Shown piece after piece: positions 13,201-20,553 of a stretch of DNA of 40,722 nt; the stretch's first letter is position 1; every line of letters begins with the position of its first letter. The notes below the pieces were generated by a model, which was not told the origin of the DNA, did no database searches, and worked only from the letters and a program-made list of their open reading frames with translations. Source of the DNA: Mnemiopsis leidyi (taxonomy: Eukaryota; Ctenophora; Tentaculata; Lobata; Bolinopsidae); assembly GCA_000226015.1 (NCBI GenBank), contig JH153812.1:215253-255974 (forward strand). Direction: 5' to 3'. Made by a program: the position numbers and the translations under genes.

Positions 13201-16200
13201 GTTTCTTTCGTCGATCTAAAAATAGATAAATGCACGCTGCTCGACTCAGATAAGCACTCCCAAATCATCCTAATGCTACTTGTTCTGACCTTTTAACAAC
13301 ACAAATATTACCACCCTAATGGGATCCACTGTACTTAATTCAGTTAGAGTACATTAATCTAGCGCTGGGGGTGCGAGCACTGTATCTAACTATCTAACGT
13401 TGTTGTCAGGGTGGCTCCGGGAGCAAATAGTACGGTAATTCCACTGGGAACTTTACCACTCTTTCATTATCACATCTGTTTTAATCTAGTTTTCATTATC
13501 ATGTTAAGTCATTAAAATACATAAAATGTGAAGCTATAGGTGAAGCTATAGGTCAAAATTCAGTCAAGACATTTTCCTTCTATTTTTAAGTCCATTCCAT
13601 TTTCAAGTTAAAATTATCCATTAGATACCATGTGACAAAGATATCTCTACAAATTTTAGATATGGTAGAAAGTTGAAATTTCAACAAGCAGGATTTTACC
13701 AAGGAAAGTGTGTTTGGTGTACATCAGAACTGTCGAGTCAAATGATCTTTAAATGTTTTGTCTCACGAGTTGATATTATTCGCTAATTTAATAAGTGCAT
13801 TTTTTGCGTGCGGCGAGGCCAAGTGCGATTATCTGCAGTTACTGCACGAGATAAAGGATAAAGCAGAGTGCAATGGCTGGTGTGGTAAAAGTGTACAAAT
13901 GGTGTTAAATTCTTGTATCATGCAACTCAGTCAGCAACCTTACGGCTTACAATTGTGACCAAAATGATTACAGCCAAAAACAGCCCTAAAAGTGACAAAA
14001 TTACTTCTCTCAAATTCAAATCTTTTTTCTTAATTCGAACTTTACTGTTTACATTTAAAATGTTTGTTGTCTGAAACATTCCAGGATTTGGTTTTGTACG
14101 GCTAACTGCTAACAATTTCTTTTTCTCCTTTTCAGTAATCAGTTCAATAAACTGGGGTTAAACAAACGAAAAGGATTCCTTCTTACAATGAAAGCGATTT
14201 TCTATAATAACGTAAGTTAACTTACCCATTATTTCACAGTAATGTCGATTCGTATTTCTTGATATTCATGTAACAATCACAACACTTATTTCTTGATAAG
14301 ACGGGACATTTTGATAAGGAAAACCACCAGCTCAATTAATCATGCACGTTTTAGCACGACCGTTTAACACTTGTGTGTCTGTATTGTATTGTATCTCAAC
14401 GATCTCAAGTTCCGCAATTGTGTTAAGAATTTTAAGTCTGAGAATTATGTCACACCATGTACGTGTGACCACCATTAACTCACTGCTCATGCTTTTTCCA
14501 TTGACTTTCTTTGAACTTTAGTTTCAATAGTCACATAAAGTCATTAGTCAGATTTATTCAGATAAAACAGCCCCCGAAAACACAAGGCATTACAAAAACA
14601 CAGTACAAACACACACACAAACACACACATCTCTCTCTCAGAGTGAGGAGACCGAAGTGAGTAGTGTGACGGTACCGACTGCGGTGAAGCTGGTCGGAAA
14701 CAAACGTTGTGTGGAAGTTTCTCTAGGTCCGACCCATTCTGCCGTCGTCGTGGATACCGGCCAAATCTACACTTTCGGTCAGAACAGGGACGGCCAATTG
14801 GGAGTCAGCTCCAGACACAACGCTGACGCTTTGGTTCTTGTAAACAGCATGGTCCATCACCGAGCTAAGGTATGTTATCACTGTGCTAAGGTATGTTATC
14901 ACTGTGCCAAAGTATGTTATCACTGTGCTTAGGTATTATAACACTGAGCTAAGGTGCCGCATGTCGCCATGGCTTTGGTAGATTCTTAGATTTGGCTAAT
15001 TATCTTTATGCAGAAGTGAATTAAGGAAGTAACGACATAAAATATGTACGTGATATTTAGTCCAATAAAATCGGTTCGAAGACCATATTTGAGGAACGAT
15101 AATTCTGTTCTTTAATTTCCATTTTACCGGCTGAATTCTCGCATGCTTATTACTTTATTACAATTACGGAGTATAAACGAGTAGCACGTTCGAATCGTTA
15201 AAGTACTTTCACCTATCCTTCCTCTTCTGTTTCAAAGTCGCTTAGCCTTGTTATGCACGCTTTTGTTAATGTATTGTATCCATTGTGTAGAGAGCCATTG
15301 TTCTGTTTCAATCTTCACGAATTGCAAAACAGTAGAATTCAACACGATCAAATTCATCCACGCAAAGTCTTTTCGAACTGGTATTCTGAAAAAATGTCCC
15401 TTATTGAGGAGTTGACCCATTTCAGTACGTGGCATGTTGTGGAGGATACACGGTGGCGGTTACTGATGGGGACGCTATATTCCTGTGGGGCACGCCCCCT
15501 CCCACTAACCTGAACGAGCTGTCGTTGAGAGGTGTAGCTATGACTGACAGTGAAGACTCTGACTTCGGTGAGACTCTTGAAATTGTATGATGGATGGGTC
15601 GTGTTGCTTAGGTACGGTCCGCGTTGCTTAGGTACGATCCGTGTTGCCTAGGTACGATCCGTGTTGCCTAGGTATAGCGATATTCAACATGTTTTGATAA
15701 CAATTCCAATTTTCAGAACTTCAGACGCCAGCACTGGCTAGCGCAAAGTCAAAGAAAAAGGCGCAGTCGGCACTTATCCCCGAACACTCCGCATACAAAG
15801 CAACCCTTCCAAAATCCATGTCCGACCCGGACATCCACGCTTCTCTGACTCCAAAAAGTGGAAACAAAGGGAGACTGAGAAAGACAGTCTCCGACAGGAA
15901 CGCCATCCTTGACAGCAACGACATGAGGATTAACCCCCTGGAGATTTCTCTCACAGATGCTGCCCGGCGAGCCAGTGCGAGCGGCAACCCTGGACTTAAT
16001 CATATTAAGCGGTTGATTAGCTGCAACCATTCTCTCATGATTCAGGTCCCTTTTTAGGAGTGTTCACTCTGAAATGGTTTTTGTGTTACAGCTGATGTGG
16101 GGAAAATTGTCAAGAAAGTTGAAACATGTAAACTTGGTAAACAGGGTAAACTTCGAGTTTTGACCCTAATTTGTCATTAATTATGTTTATTGACAGGTCA

Positions 16201-19200
16201 GTACTACTGCCCCACAAAAGAAAAAGAGGAAAAACACTGGCAGACAAGCTTTGTAAGTATCTAAGTACCTTTTTCACACACGATTAACTTTCAAAATTGT
16301 TGAAGCACCTTTGTACACATGATTGTTAAAATTGTTGAAATGAGCGTTCTCCTGCGATTCGAGATTTAAGATTGATGTCAGCATCCGAGGTTAGATTGAT
16401 GTCAGCGTCCGAGGTTAGAAATATCTATAATTTGAACAAATAAATTACAAGCTCTGTGTTTCAGAGTATCCTCAGAAGATAACATGGCCAGCTCAGAAAG
16501 GTCAGAGTCTGCTAATCACGAGGTAAATCTGCGTATGAATAGCACAATGGCACCATAAATCTTGCCCTTCGAGAGCAGTTGTAGCAAACAATCGATTTTT
16601 ACCTTGCCCGCGTATTTCTTTGTCTCAAGATCTGTAGTAAAAAGACCAGACTCAGTAGTTTTTCCGGCAAAATCAAGTACGCGCATGACCAAGGACAGTC
16701 GCGTGGGTACGGACAAATCGACTAGTTGTAAGACGCAGTAAAAAATTTTGTATTCACTTTTTAGCTGTAAGTTATTAGTGTGACAGCGCGCACGTACGTA
16801 AAAGTGTGATTTCTTGTACTCCACATTGACTGGACGCATGCCTGCCCGATAGCTAAGTCACCGGAAAACTAAAGAAGCACTTTCCACCTTTTCTGAACCA
16901 CTGGACAAGCGAAAACAGGCGTTGCATCCTAATATGTTCTCCGTCCACTCTTAACTATTTTATATTGAACTTGGCCCGAGTTATCGACCAGAGTCCACCG
17001 ACAGCACACAAAAAGTTGAACGAATTTCAAGAAATTTTTTCTGGGTTATTAGCAATCTCAAAAACTAGCTCTGGAGTTGCTTTGAAACTTCAAGAGGTTA
17101 TTCCTACTATCGAACTTGACGTATTCGAAGAGTCTCAAATTATTGGCAGAGCCTGTCAGGGACTATCGTGTCAATCGTCTTAATTGTGTTAGTCGTGTTA
17201 ATTGGCAACTCCCCTCAGAGAAGTTCAGCGTTGTCTCGGGAAGCCAGATCCTGTGTAGCCTCAGCTACTAAGCTGGACGAAACCCAAGAGGACGATGAGA
17301 TGAGGACCTGGTTGAGACTGGAGCTGGAGGAGGGGGTGATCGTGACTCCCACCCAGAAGATAGAGGAAAAGACAGAGGGGAGACAGAGCGATTTGGAGAC
17401 AAGTGGTGGGATTCCTTCTTCTAATGGTAGGTTTTCAAGCTAAATTAGCGTTGTACGAGTCTGATTGTTTTCCATTATGGTTTGTTTTTACGTGTGAGGT
17501 GGAGTCGTCGATAGCTTTGGGTTTCATAAAGCCTGACTGCAGGTAATTCCACTGGTTATTCCACCAGTGATTGAACTTTCGAAGTGTTTCTGCATAACAG
17601 GCTATACGAATACATTGATCACCAAATATCATGACAATTTGTTTCCCCTCAAGTGGACAGCGCTAAAAGTGGTAGCAAAGACAGCGGATTTGAGACGACA
17701 CAACGCACCCAACAGAGCACATCTACTGATCAGAAAAAACGTGACCTCACTGATTCTGACTTCCAGGTAGCTTACTCTTGTAGTTAAGTGAGTAAATTCT
17801 CGTAATTTGCTTCGTCCATTAAAAACCTAACGTTCACGGACATAAAGGCAAACAAATAAAAAATTAAATTAAGTTTATTATACTATCTTCAAATTCTCTG
17901 TAAGTGCCTACATTGTTTTACTAGTTTAATCTAAAATCTTCTTTAACTATGCAAATTTTTCTAAAAAAAGTCTAGCATTTTACCAAAACAACTGATGATA
18001 ACAAAAAATAAACTTTTATCAAAGTTATTATTATTAAAGTATTTTGTTAATCAATCAACATTTTAAAATGTATCTATTAGTCGATATAGAGCAAAGGTTG
18101 AGTTTAACCTGCATCATGTAATTCTTGATTTTATCAAGTATTTTGTAAATTGACTTCCATTACTGACAACTTAAATAATTATGGATGTCCGAATTCTTCT
18201 GGTGGAATCAAAAAATTTTGCCGTCATTTGGTAGGGATTGGCTAATGAAAATAGAAGCCGAAAACGACCAATAAGTTTGAAAACAAATCGACTCCTCTCA
18301 AAGAGTTATGACTTCCTTTCTGAAACTGATATTACATTTACAATCATTACAAGTTAAAGTCATTTCTAGATTAATTATCAGAAAGTTTTAAAAAACAGCA
18401 ATAGTGCTGTTTTAATTAAACTTCGTCCAAAGTTTTAGCACATTTGTATTTCTAGCAGATCTTGCTGTTATCAGTTAAAAAATTTTGTATTCCTAGATCG
18501 TAAAATTTTTCCTGTCCATTTGTCAGTTAAATGAATTCCCGTTTATGGCAGGATTGGACACATTCGTAGATGGACCCCGACATGTCCGCATCAGAATATA
18601 TTGCACTTTTAAGATCCTCATTTTCAACTTGACTGCTAATGTTGCGGTTTTTCACGTTTGGAAGTATAAAGGGGGGCACATTTCGATTTTCGAATTGTTC
18701 CTTCCGCTTTCCTTTTGTTCTTTTTTTCAAGACCACATTGCAAACCGATATAGCAAGAGAAGCTAAGGAGACAGCGAGGGATGCTATCAGTGATACCATG
18801 ACAATTGGAGTTGGTAGCTCCCACTTACACGACCCTTCTTCTGCTGTGTGCCAAACCCATTCCTTGCCCCAAGGGCATGTACAGTGTGTCCTCTGTGTCT
18901 CCCATCCCTACTTATTGCACACCCCAAGCAGTCGAGGGACCTGAAAAAGTTTCCTCCCTTTTTGGAACCAAATTTTTTCAAGAAACGTAATTTTTCACAG
19001 AATGCAAAGCTATGCAGATGTTAACCATTAAAGAGTGAGGCAGAAAGTTTGTTCCAGATTGATAGATATTTTAAAATTCATGTTTTACACATTATACGAT
19101 GTTGCTGTTAGCCCTTAGACAGTAATAAGGCCACCTCGTCAACCAATACAGTTCAATTTTTTGAAAGCACATAATCTTGGCGCAAATTGTTGGCGCTGTT

Positions 19201-20553
19201 GTTCTCATAATCTGGCGTTGGATCAAAGTCCAAAGGCTAAATTTTCCAAATTCCCAGACAACAGCTGCCGCCCAGAACAAAGCAACGTCAGCGGAGAAAG
19301 AACGAACGACGAAACGCCGACTCCGAAAAAAGATAAACGCAGCGGTTACGGAAATAGAAACGACGGACAGCGAGGAGGAGTTGCAACTGTCGGCATCCAG
19401 GCCATCTCGGTATCGGTTCACTTCCCAGACTAGGAGGGGCGAGCCTTACAGAGATAAATTTTCTCTGAACTGGAAAGACGTTCGGCCTAACAAGGCTTCA
19501 GAGTTGAGAGCCACCAAAAATCCGTCAAACATCGCCAATTTCAAGATGCGCTCTCCTTACAGGTGTGTATAATCTATAAAATATTTAACATTTTCGATTG
19601 ACCGGGCGAGGAGGAAAATTCTATTGTTTAAAAATTAAATCAAACACTGCTCAATACTGCAATTGAAACCAAGCAAGAGCCGAGTTATATGGTCACAATT
19701 CTGCCGCCCGTGCTTTCAAAATTTTAAATATATTAGATATCTTATTTTCATCATCCCCTCAAACCCCCTTTCTCTCTCAGAGGCCCCAGCTCGATGACAT
19801 CGTTCTCACGAGAGTTGGAGTGTGTACAGGAGAAAGCCGAGCTGCTTCAAGAGAAGCTGGCGAAGTTGGAGGAGAAGCACGCTAGACAGACTGACGAACT
19901 GGAAAGCTTCAAGGGTAGCAAATCTCACCTGGAGGACATGTTCATGGCTAAATGGCAGGCTCTGGAAAGGGAAAAGGAACAGGTTTCCTTAAACTTTAAC
20001 TTTCTTATATTTTGAGTAATATTTTGCCTCAATTATCGGAATAGTAATATTAGTCGTGTTAAAGTAATATATTGCAAGAATTATAATGACTTCTAACTTA
20101 TCACCTATGGCATCTTAATCTCATCTGCTCAAAAACTTAAACCTCTTCAACCACAAGAATAACAAATAAACTATAGAAAGGACAACTTTTTGAGATCTTT
20201 CTGAGAGTCTAAGCGGATGAGATAATTTTTAAGCTGATAAGATTTAAAGATTTTATAGGAGACAAGTTTGAAGTCTAAGAATCTTGCAATATGAGGAAAC
20301 CGGCCTGTTTCAGACTGACCTTGAGTTGGAAAAATACCGGAAACTTCTGGAACAAGAACGAAACAGCGCTACCCGAGTCCAGGGACAGTTGGAAAGTGAG
20401 GTGAGGCTTCTTCAGCATCAGCTGGAGAACCAGAAACAGCAGATTTCTAATCAAAACAGTGTCATGTATGAGCTGCAGCATGTCATTTCCAGCATCCAGC
20501 AGAGGCAAAACGAGGAATTTAATAAGAAGAGTAAAGTTTGCAGTATTCAGTGA
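1108..20553 (+). CDS. NEK9: NEK9/Nercc1-type NIMA-related kinase (kinase + RCC1 propeller + coiled coil), 5' partial
   Basis: Spliced gene of 22 visible exons: 1108-1242, 4999-5102, 6802-6921, 7061-7196, 7465-7593, 8057-8170, 8541-8669, 9092-9213, 10503-10621, 12357-12537, 12818-12934, 14136-14211, 14642-14869, 15426-15567, 15717-16045, 16197-16252, 16465-16522, 17219-17426, 17654-17766, 19258-19562, 19781-19982, 20314-20553. Every junction is GT-AG and phase-matched; the sum is 3363 nt (1120 residues and stop). Order: kinase (about residues 1-245), linker, RCC1 repeats (about 290-640), polar tail with a basic NLS-like cluster, coiled coil. Vertebrate NEK9 has this order and about 980 residues; NEK8 lacks the coiled coil. 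[10 protein letters not shown] segment in the tail resembles WLRKELE in vertebrate NEK9. In known animals NEK9 acts in mitotic spindle assembly by activating NEK6/NEK7, and its RCC1 domain is autoinhibitory. The initiator exon is outside the window. NEK8/NEK9 family is certain; NEK9 orthology is likely. Confidence 0.9.
1746..2310. repeat. Diverged interspersed repeat, two copies and a partial
   Basis: A segment beginning ACCACCTCCTTTTT and ending in TTTGGGCATCTAGAAGC occurs at 1821-1920 and again, diverged, at 2195-2294. A partial copy (CATAAATCAGAATGTAAGTTGCA to CACGTATCCAT) lies at 1748-1804. Family unknown; the second copy has an open frame on the plus strand (2172-2594) that is not convincing as a gene. 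Confidence 0.6.
2370..2455. repeat. Short inverted-repeat cluster (CGGACAnnTGTCCG)
   Basis: Tandem CGGACATTTGTCCG-type units (6-bp arms, 2-bp centre) in one orientation, an AT-rich spacer around 2405-2425, then the reverse-complement units (TTCGGACAAATGTCCG). The block can fold both locally and as one larger hairpin. Confidence 0.85.
2494..2860 (+). pseudogene. FLYWCH zinc finger / MULE-type transposase N-terminal remnant
   Basis: Starting at TGGCTGGAC, the plus strand encodes [23 protein letters not shown], the second half of a FLYWCH zinc finger (W-x-C-x(5)-G-C pattern), followed by ISYH and a stop where the finger's histidines belong. In another frame comes [20 protein letters not shown]. 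After a further frame change, [19 protein letters not shown] matches the LEDLxIPxxYxLTxxGEDF block found between FLYWCH and transposase in animal MULE elements. So the copy has at least one stop and two frameshifts and ends before the catalytic region. It is richer in GC than the intron around it. Assignment to MULE is from motif recall. Confidence 0.72.
2895..3065. repeat. Second CGGACAAATGTCCG array, higher-order unit
   Basis: About ten 16-bp units TTCGGACAAATGTCCG, some with one or two substitutions (AAACGTCC, TGTCCATT). They are organised in larger repeats that contain the spacer TTATCATAAGATTAGCAG twice. Confidence 0.88.
3266..3421. repeat. GAGATATT / GAGATTTT microsatellite
   Basis: Pure 8-9 bp units, with a variant block (GAGATATC) at the right end from about 3366. 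Overlapping open frames on both strands (e.g. SISRYLDI) are repeat artefacts. Confidence 0.95.
4999..5102 (+). CDS. NEK9: NEK9-like exon 3: kinase N-lobe strands and hinge
   Basis: Starts after CTTCAG; encodes [19 protein letters not shown] and the hinge region IEMEYADGG. The exon ends inside the second glycine codon of the hinge (GG|GTAAAC, phase 2), which exon 4 completes with its first base. The donor is followed directly by a (GTTT)n microsatellite. Confidence 0.93.
5112..5262. repeat. (GTTT)n-rich microsatellite at exon 3 donor
   Basis: Begins 9 bases after the exon 3 donor: interrupted GTTT/TTTG/TGTG units. The rest of this intron (5270-6560) holds nothing I recognise. Confidence 0.92.
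6571..6800. repeat. 45-bp minisatellite, 5 copies, ending at exon 4 acceptor
   Basis: Unit: AATATGCAYGWGCGG, TAGAAAGATCTAGAAG, TTAACCAGCCCCAC (45 bp), five copies. The last unit runs into TCTCAG, the exon 4 acceptor, so its CCAGCCCCAC forms the pyrimidine tract. Earlier units lack the AG. Confidence 0.93.
6802..6921 (+). CDS. NEK9: NEK9-like exon 4: kinase helices D-E up to HR of HRD
   Basis: Starts after CTCTCAG, phase 2 in and out. Encodes [16 protein letters not shown], then the helix E region [15 protein letters not shown], and ends in the arginine codon of the catalytic HRD motif (CAC AG|GTTTGG). A 45-bp tandem array runs right up to its acceptor. Confidence 0.93.
7061..7196 (+). CDS. 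NEK9: NEK9-like exon 5: catalytic loop, DFG, activation segment
   Basis: Begins in the HRD arginine and encodes (R)[13 protein letters not shown] (catalytic Asp, Lys and Asn), [10 protein letters not shown] (metal-binding DFG; vertebrate NEK9 has DYG, so this resembles NEK8), [12 protein letters not shown] (P+1 loop and SPE). All catalytic residues are present, so an active kinase is expected. Donor GAGATG|GTACGT, phase 0. Confidence 0.95.
7465..7593 (+). CDS. NEK9: NEK9-like exon 6: kinase C-lobe helices F-G
   Basis: 43 codons, phase 0. After CCTTCAG it encodes [20 protein letters not shown], with the helix F Asp and Trp (SDVWALG) typical of NEK kinases, then [20 protein letters not shown], close to vertebrate NEK8/9 (FEAANLPALVLKI). 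Confidence 0.94.
7785..8095. repeat. 47-bp minisatellite, 7 copies, containing exon 7 acceptor and 5' coding end
   Basis: Copies start at 7785 (37 bp, internal deletion), 7822, 7869, 7916, 7963, 8010 and 8057. Each carries TTCCYACAG (or a variant) as acceptor followed by GGCCAGTACAAGCCAGTAAG, AGTAATTACAGTTCACAT. The last copy is the real exon 7 start. Units also contain a donor-like GTAAGC. Confidence 0.96.
8057..8170 (+). CDS. NEK9: NEK9-like exon 7: end of kinase domain
   Basis: 38 codons, phase 0: [18 protein letters not shown] and [16 protein letters not shown], the closing helix with the conserved DPxxRP. Its first 39 bases and its acceptor are the last copy of a seven-copy 47-bp tandem array. 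Only the last copy reads on into LREIVDV; the six upstream copies also carry an AG acceptor but lead to a stop. Confidence 0.93.
8351..8540. repeat. 48-bp minisatellite, 4 copies, ending at exon 8 acceptor
   Basis: Unit core TTTGTTATAATGTCAGGTGC, TAGGACTAGAGCTGATAG; copies offset by exactly 48 bp (TTTG at 8363, 8411, 8459, 8507). The last one ends ACTGGTGCAG, the exon 8 acceptor. Because 48 is divisible by 3, both strands look open; these frames are artefacts. Confidence 0.94.
8541..8669 (+). CDS. NEK9: NEK9-like exon 8: linker between kinase and propeller
   Basis: 43 codons in phase 0, after GGTGCAG. Encodes [20 protein letters not shown], a charged helix, then a hydrophobic stretch with [17 protein letters not shown], and ends in IIRT before donor GTGAGT. 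The following exon opens with VSVGKNH, so IIRTVSVGKNH is the first RCC1 strand. Vertebrate NEK9 has a charged linker here too, but the sequence is not conserved. Confidence 0.82.
8695..8945. repeat. 31-bp minisatellite in intron 8, about 8 copies
   Basis: Unit CTGATATCGTCCAACTAACT, GATTTCTCTAT. Some units have ATATGAT instead of ATCTGAT. A 14-base C run follows at about 9033-9046. Confidence 0.95.
9092..9213 (+). CDS. NEK9: NEK9-like exon 9: first RCC1 repeat
   Basis: Encodes [20 protein letters not shown] and [11 protein letters not shown], the canonical RCC1 blade (VxxGxxH...WGxGxxGQLGHG). Ends after ACCTG with donor GTAACC, phase 2; the last ~20 exon bases plus this donor are the first unit of an eight-copy 50-bp array. 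Confidence 0.93.
9193..9600. repeat. 50-bp minisatellite, 8 copies, containing the exon 9 donor
   Basis: Each unit has the exon tail CTCTACACACACTCCTACCT, then G|GTAACT and TTAGAGTTTAGAGTTTCTTA. Donors fall at 50-bp steps (about 9213, 9263, 9313 and so on); one unit (about 9413) has GA instead of GT. An in-frame TAA directly after the first donor means only the first can be used productively. Confidence 0.95.
9601..10502 (+). other. NEK9: Rest of intron 9
   Basis: Contains two open frames (9603-9806, 9823-10107) without recognisable motifs and a more GC-rich block at 9820-10110, perhaps a decayed insertion. Nothing firm. Confidence 0.5.
10503..10621 (+). CDS. NEK9: NEK9-like exon 10: RCC1 blade
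   Basis: Phase 2 in, phase 1 out. Encodes [32 protein letters not shown] and SNCLG; vertebrate NEK9 has [20 protein letters not shown] in the same place. The donor is followed within a few bases by the 1.4-kb AT-rich intron array. Confidence 0.93.
10633..12004. repeat. AT-rich intron 10 satellite (AATAAATAACTTGTCAC) with gap
   Basis: About 1.4 kb of 17-bp AATAAATAACTTGTCAC units mixed with AATAACAAATA inserts, giving higher-order units. An N run at 11481-11740 lies inside it, so the true length is unknown. Open frames across it are artefacts. Confidence 0.96.
11481..11740. other. Assembly gap (260 N)
   Basis: Run of N inside the AT-rich array; most likely unresolved repeat copies. Confidence 0.99.
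12357..12537 (+). CDS. NEK9: NEK9-like exon 11: RCC1 blade
   Basis: Starts after CCCTGCAG with phase 1 and ends in phase 2. Encodes [37 protein letters not shown], a classic blade with WGCGxxGRLGHG. Locally GC-rich compared with the flanking introns. Confidence 0.94.
12818..12934 (+). CDS. NEK9: NEK9-like exon 12: RCC1 blade
   Basis: Phase 2 at both ends, after CTGTTCAG. Encodes [37 protein letters not shown]; vertebrate NEK9 has CDGTFLLTQSGKVLACG. Confidence 0.93.
12935..14135 (+). other. NEK9: Intron 12
   Basis: 1.2 kb. Begins with a T/G-rich CTTTGTGTTT stretch (12950-13040). No coding or element signal found; the 13758-13958 frame has no recognisable motif. Confidence 0.6.
14136..14211 (+). 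CDS. NEK9: NEK9-like exon 13: RCC1 blade start
   Basis: 76 bp, after TCTCCTTTTCAG. Completes the serine codon and encodes [15 protein letters not shown], matching NEFNKLGLN of vertebrate NEK9, then [11 protein letters not shown]. Donor AAC|GTAAGT, phase 0. Confidence 0.93.
14642..14869 (+). CDS. NEK9: NEK9-like exon 14: RCC1 blade
   Basis: 76 codons, phase 0. Encodes a polar loop ([19 protein letters not shown]) and a blade with [15 protein letters not shown] and [13 protein letters not shown]. Ends RAK at AAG|GTATGT. This donor is the first unit of a 21-bp repeat, so two further in-frame donors exist at 14890 and 14911. Confidence 0.92.
14862..14955. repeat. 21-bp repeat containing the exon 14 donor
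   Basis: Unit GWGCTAAGGTATGTTATCAC T, four and a half copies. The first three end in an AAG or AAA followed by GTATGT; the fourth has TAG. In frame with exon 14, so each extra unit would add the heptad VCYHCAK. Confidence 0.93.
15426..15567 (+). CDS. NEK9: NEK9-like exon 15: last RCC1 strand
   Basis: After CCATTTCAG, phase 0 in, phase 1 out. Encodes [22 protein letters not shown], closing the propeller, then an acidic loop (MTDSEDSDF) that opens the tail. Confidence 0.9.
15594..15678. repeat. 20-bp repeat in intron 15, about 4 copies
   Basis: Unit GTGTTGCCTAGGTACGATCC with variants. A 24-bp duplication (GATTGATGTCAGCRTCCGAG GTTA) lies in intron 17 at 16370-16420. Confidence 0.9.
15717..16045 (+). 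CDS. NEK9: NEK9-like exon 16: polar tail
   Basis: 110 codons when joined to exon 15, phase 0 out. Contains [28 protein letters not shown] and [11 protein letters not shown]: Ser/Thr-rich, basic and probably disordered, with several R/K-x-x-S/T sites. Exon status rests on the long open frame in the right phase, clean splice sites (CCAATTTTCAG and ATTCAG|GTCCCT) and higher GC than the introns. Confidence 0.85.
16197..16252 (+). CDS. NEK9: NEK9-like exon 17: basic cluster
   Basis: Short exon encoding [25 protein letters not shown] looks like a classical monopartite nuclear localisation signal; vertebrate NEK9 has one too, though between kinase and propeller. Donor TT|GTAAGT, phase 2. Function inferred from the motif only. 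Confidence 0.82.
16465..16522 (+). CDS. NEK9: NEK9-like exon 18: tail
   Basis: 58 bp after GTGTTTCAG; encodes [19 protein letters not shown], a Ser/Glu-rich segment, phase 0 out. Supported by phase match on both sides and good splice sites. Confidence 0.8.
16523..17218 (+). other. NEK9: Intron 18, possible extra coding-like stretch
   Basis: A 72-codon frame at 16965-17183 (with [16 protein letters not shown] and [20 protein letters not shown]) looks protein-like. A 105-nt cassette after CGACCAG, ending before GTTATT, would fit phase 0, but the donor is poor. It could also be a transposon relic. Confidence 0.35.
17219..17426 (+). CDS. NEK9: NEK9-like exon 19: tail with WLRLELEEG
   Basis: After CCCCTCAG, phase 0 in, phase 1 out. 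Encodes [20 protein letters not shown] and [12 protein letters not shown]; the WLRxELE core followed by a VIVTP-like stretch recalls WLRKELENAEFIPMP of vertebrate NEK9, the best tail evidence for NEK9 rather than NEK8. Confidence 0.85.
17654..17766 (+). CDS. NEK9: NEK9-like exon 20: tail
   Basis: After TTCCCCTCAAG, phase 1 in, 0 out. Encodes [18 protein letters not shown] and [15 protein letters not shown]. Ser/Asp-rich; DSGFET is degron-like in shape only. Confidence 0.8.
18527..18907 (-). pseudogene. Antisense fragment encoding a Cys/Trp-rich stretch, a membrane segment and a basic tail
   Basis: Within intron 20, minus strand. Open from just after a TAG at 18908-18910 to the stop near 18527. 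Encodes [14 protein letters not shown] and [12 protein letters not shown], then a hydrophobic span ([26 protein letters not shown]) followed by KKRTKGKRK and a polar C-tail. Upstream of the TAG the same frame continues ([13 protein letters not shown]), so the TAG looks like a break in a longer frame. Topology would be a C-terminal single-pass membrane anchor. I do not recognise the family; an old transposable-element gene or a decayed nested gene are both possible. Confidence 0.4.
19258..19562 (+). CDS. NEK9: NEK9-like exon 21: basic tail
   Basis: After CCAAATTCCCAG, phase 0 in, phase 2 out (TACAG|GTGTGT). Encodes [30 protein letters not shown], then an Arg-rich part with [18 protein letters not shown] and [15 protein letters not shown]. 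The start was chosen at the AG preceded by pyrimidines; the open frame reaches further upstream into probable intron. Confidence 0.8.
19781..19982 (+). CDS. NEK9: NEK9-like exon 22: coiled coil, first half
   Basis: After TTTCTCTCTCAG, phase 2 in, phase 0 out. Encodes [20 protein letters not shown] and [17 protein letters not shown]: heptad-like Leu spacing and high Glu/Lys/Gln, a parallel coiled coil. In vertebrate NEK9 a C-terminal coiled coil mediates dimerisation. Confidence 0.88.
20314..20553 (+). CDS. NEK9: NEK9-like last exon: coiled coil, second half, stop
   Basis: The acceptor GGCCTGTTTCAG at 20313 restores phase 0. Encodes [60 protein letters not shown], then KKSKVCSIQ and TGA at 20551-20553. 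The frame is open upstream of 20314 but has no better acceptor in phase. Confidence 0.88.
   Translation, partial: TDLELEKYRKLLEQERNSATRVQGQLESEVRLLQHQLENQKQQISNQNSVMYELQHVISSIQQRQNEEFNKKSKVCSIQ

Noticed and set aside
15721..16030. Two minus-strand frames of about 90 codons
   Set aside because: Shadows of exon 16 of the NEK9-like gene.
20284..20313. Upstream extension of the last NEK9-like exon
   Set aside because: Open frame but no in-phase acceptor with a pyrimidine tract; TTTCAG at 20313 fits phase 0.
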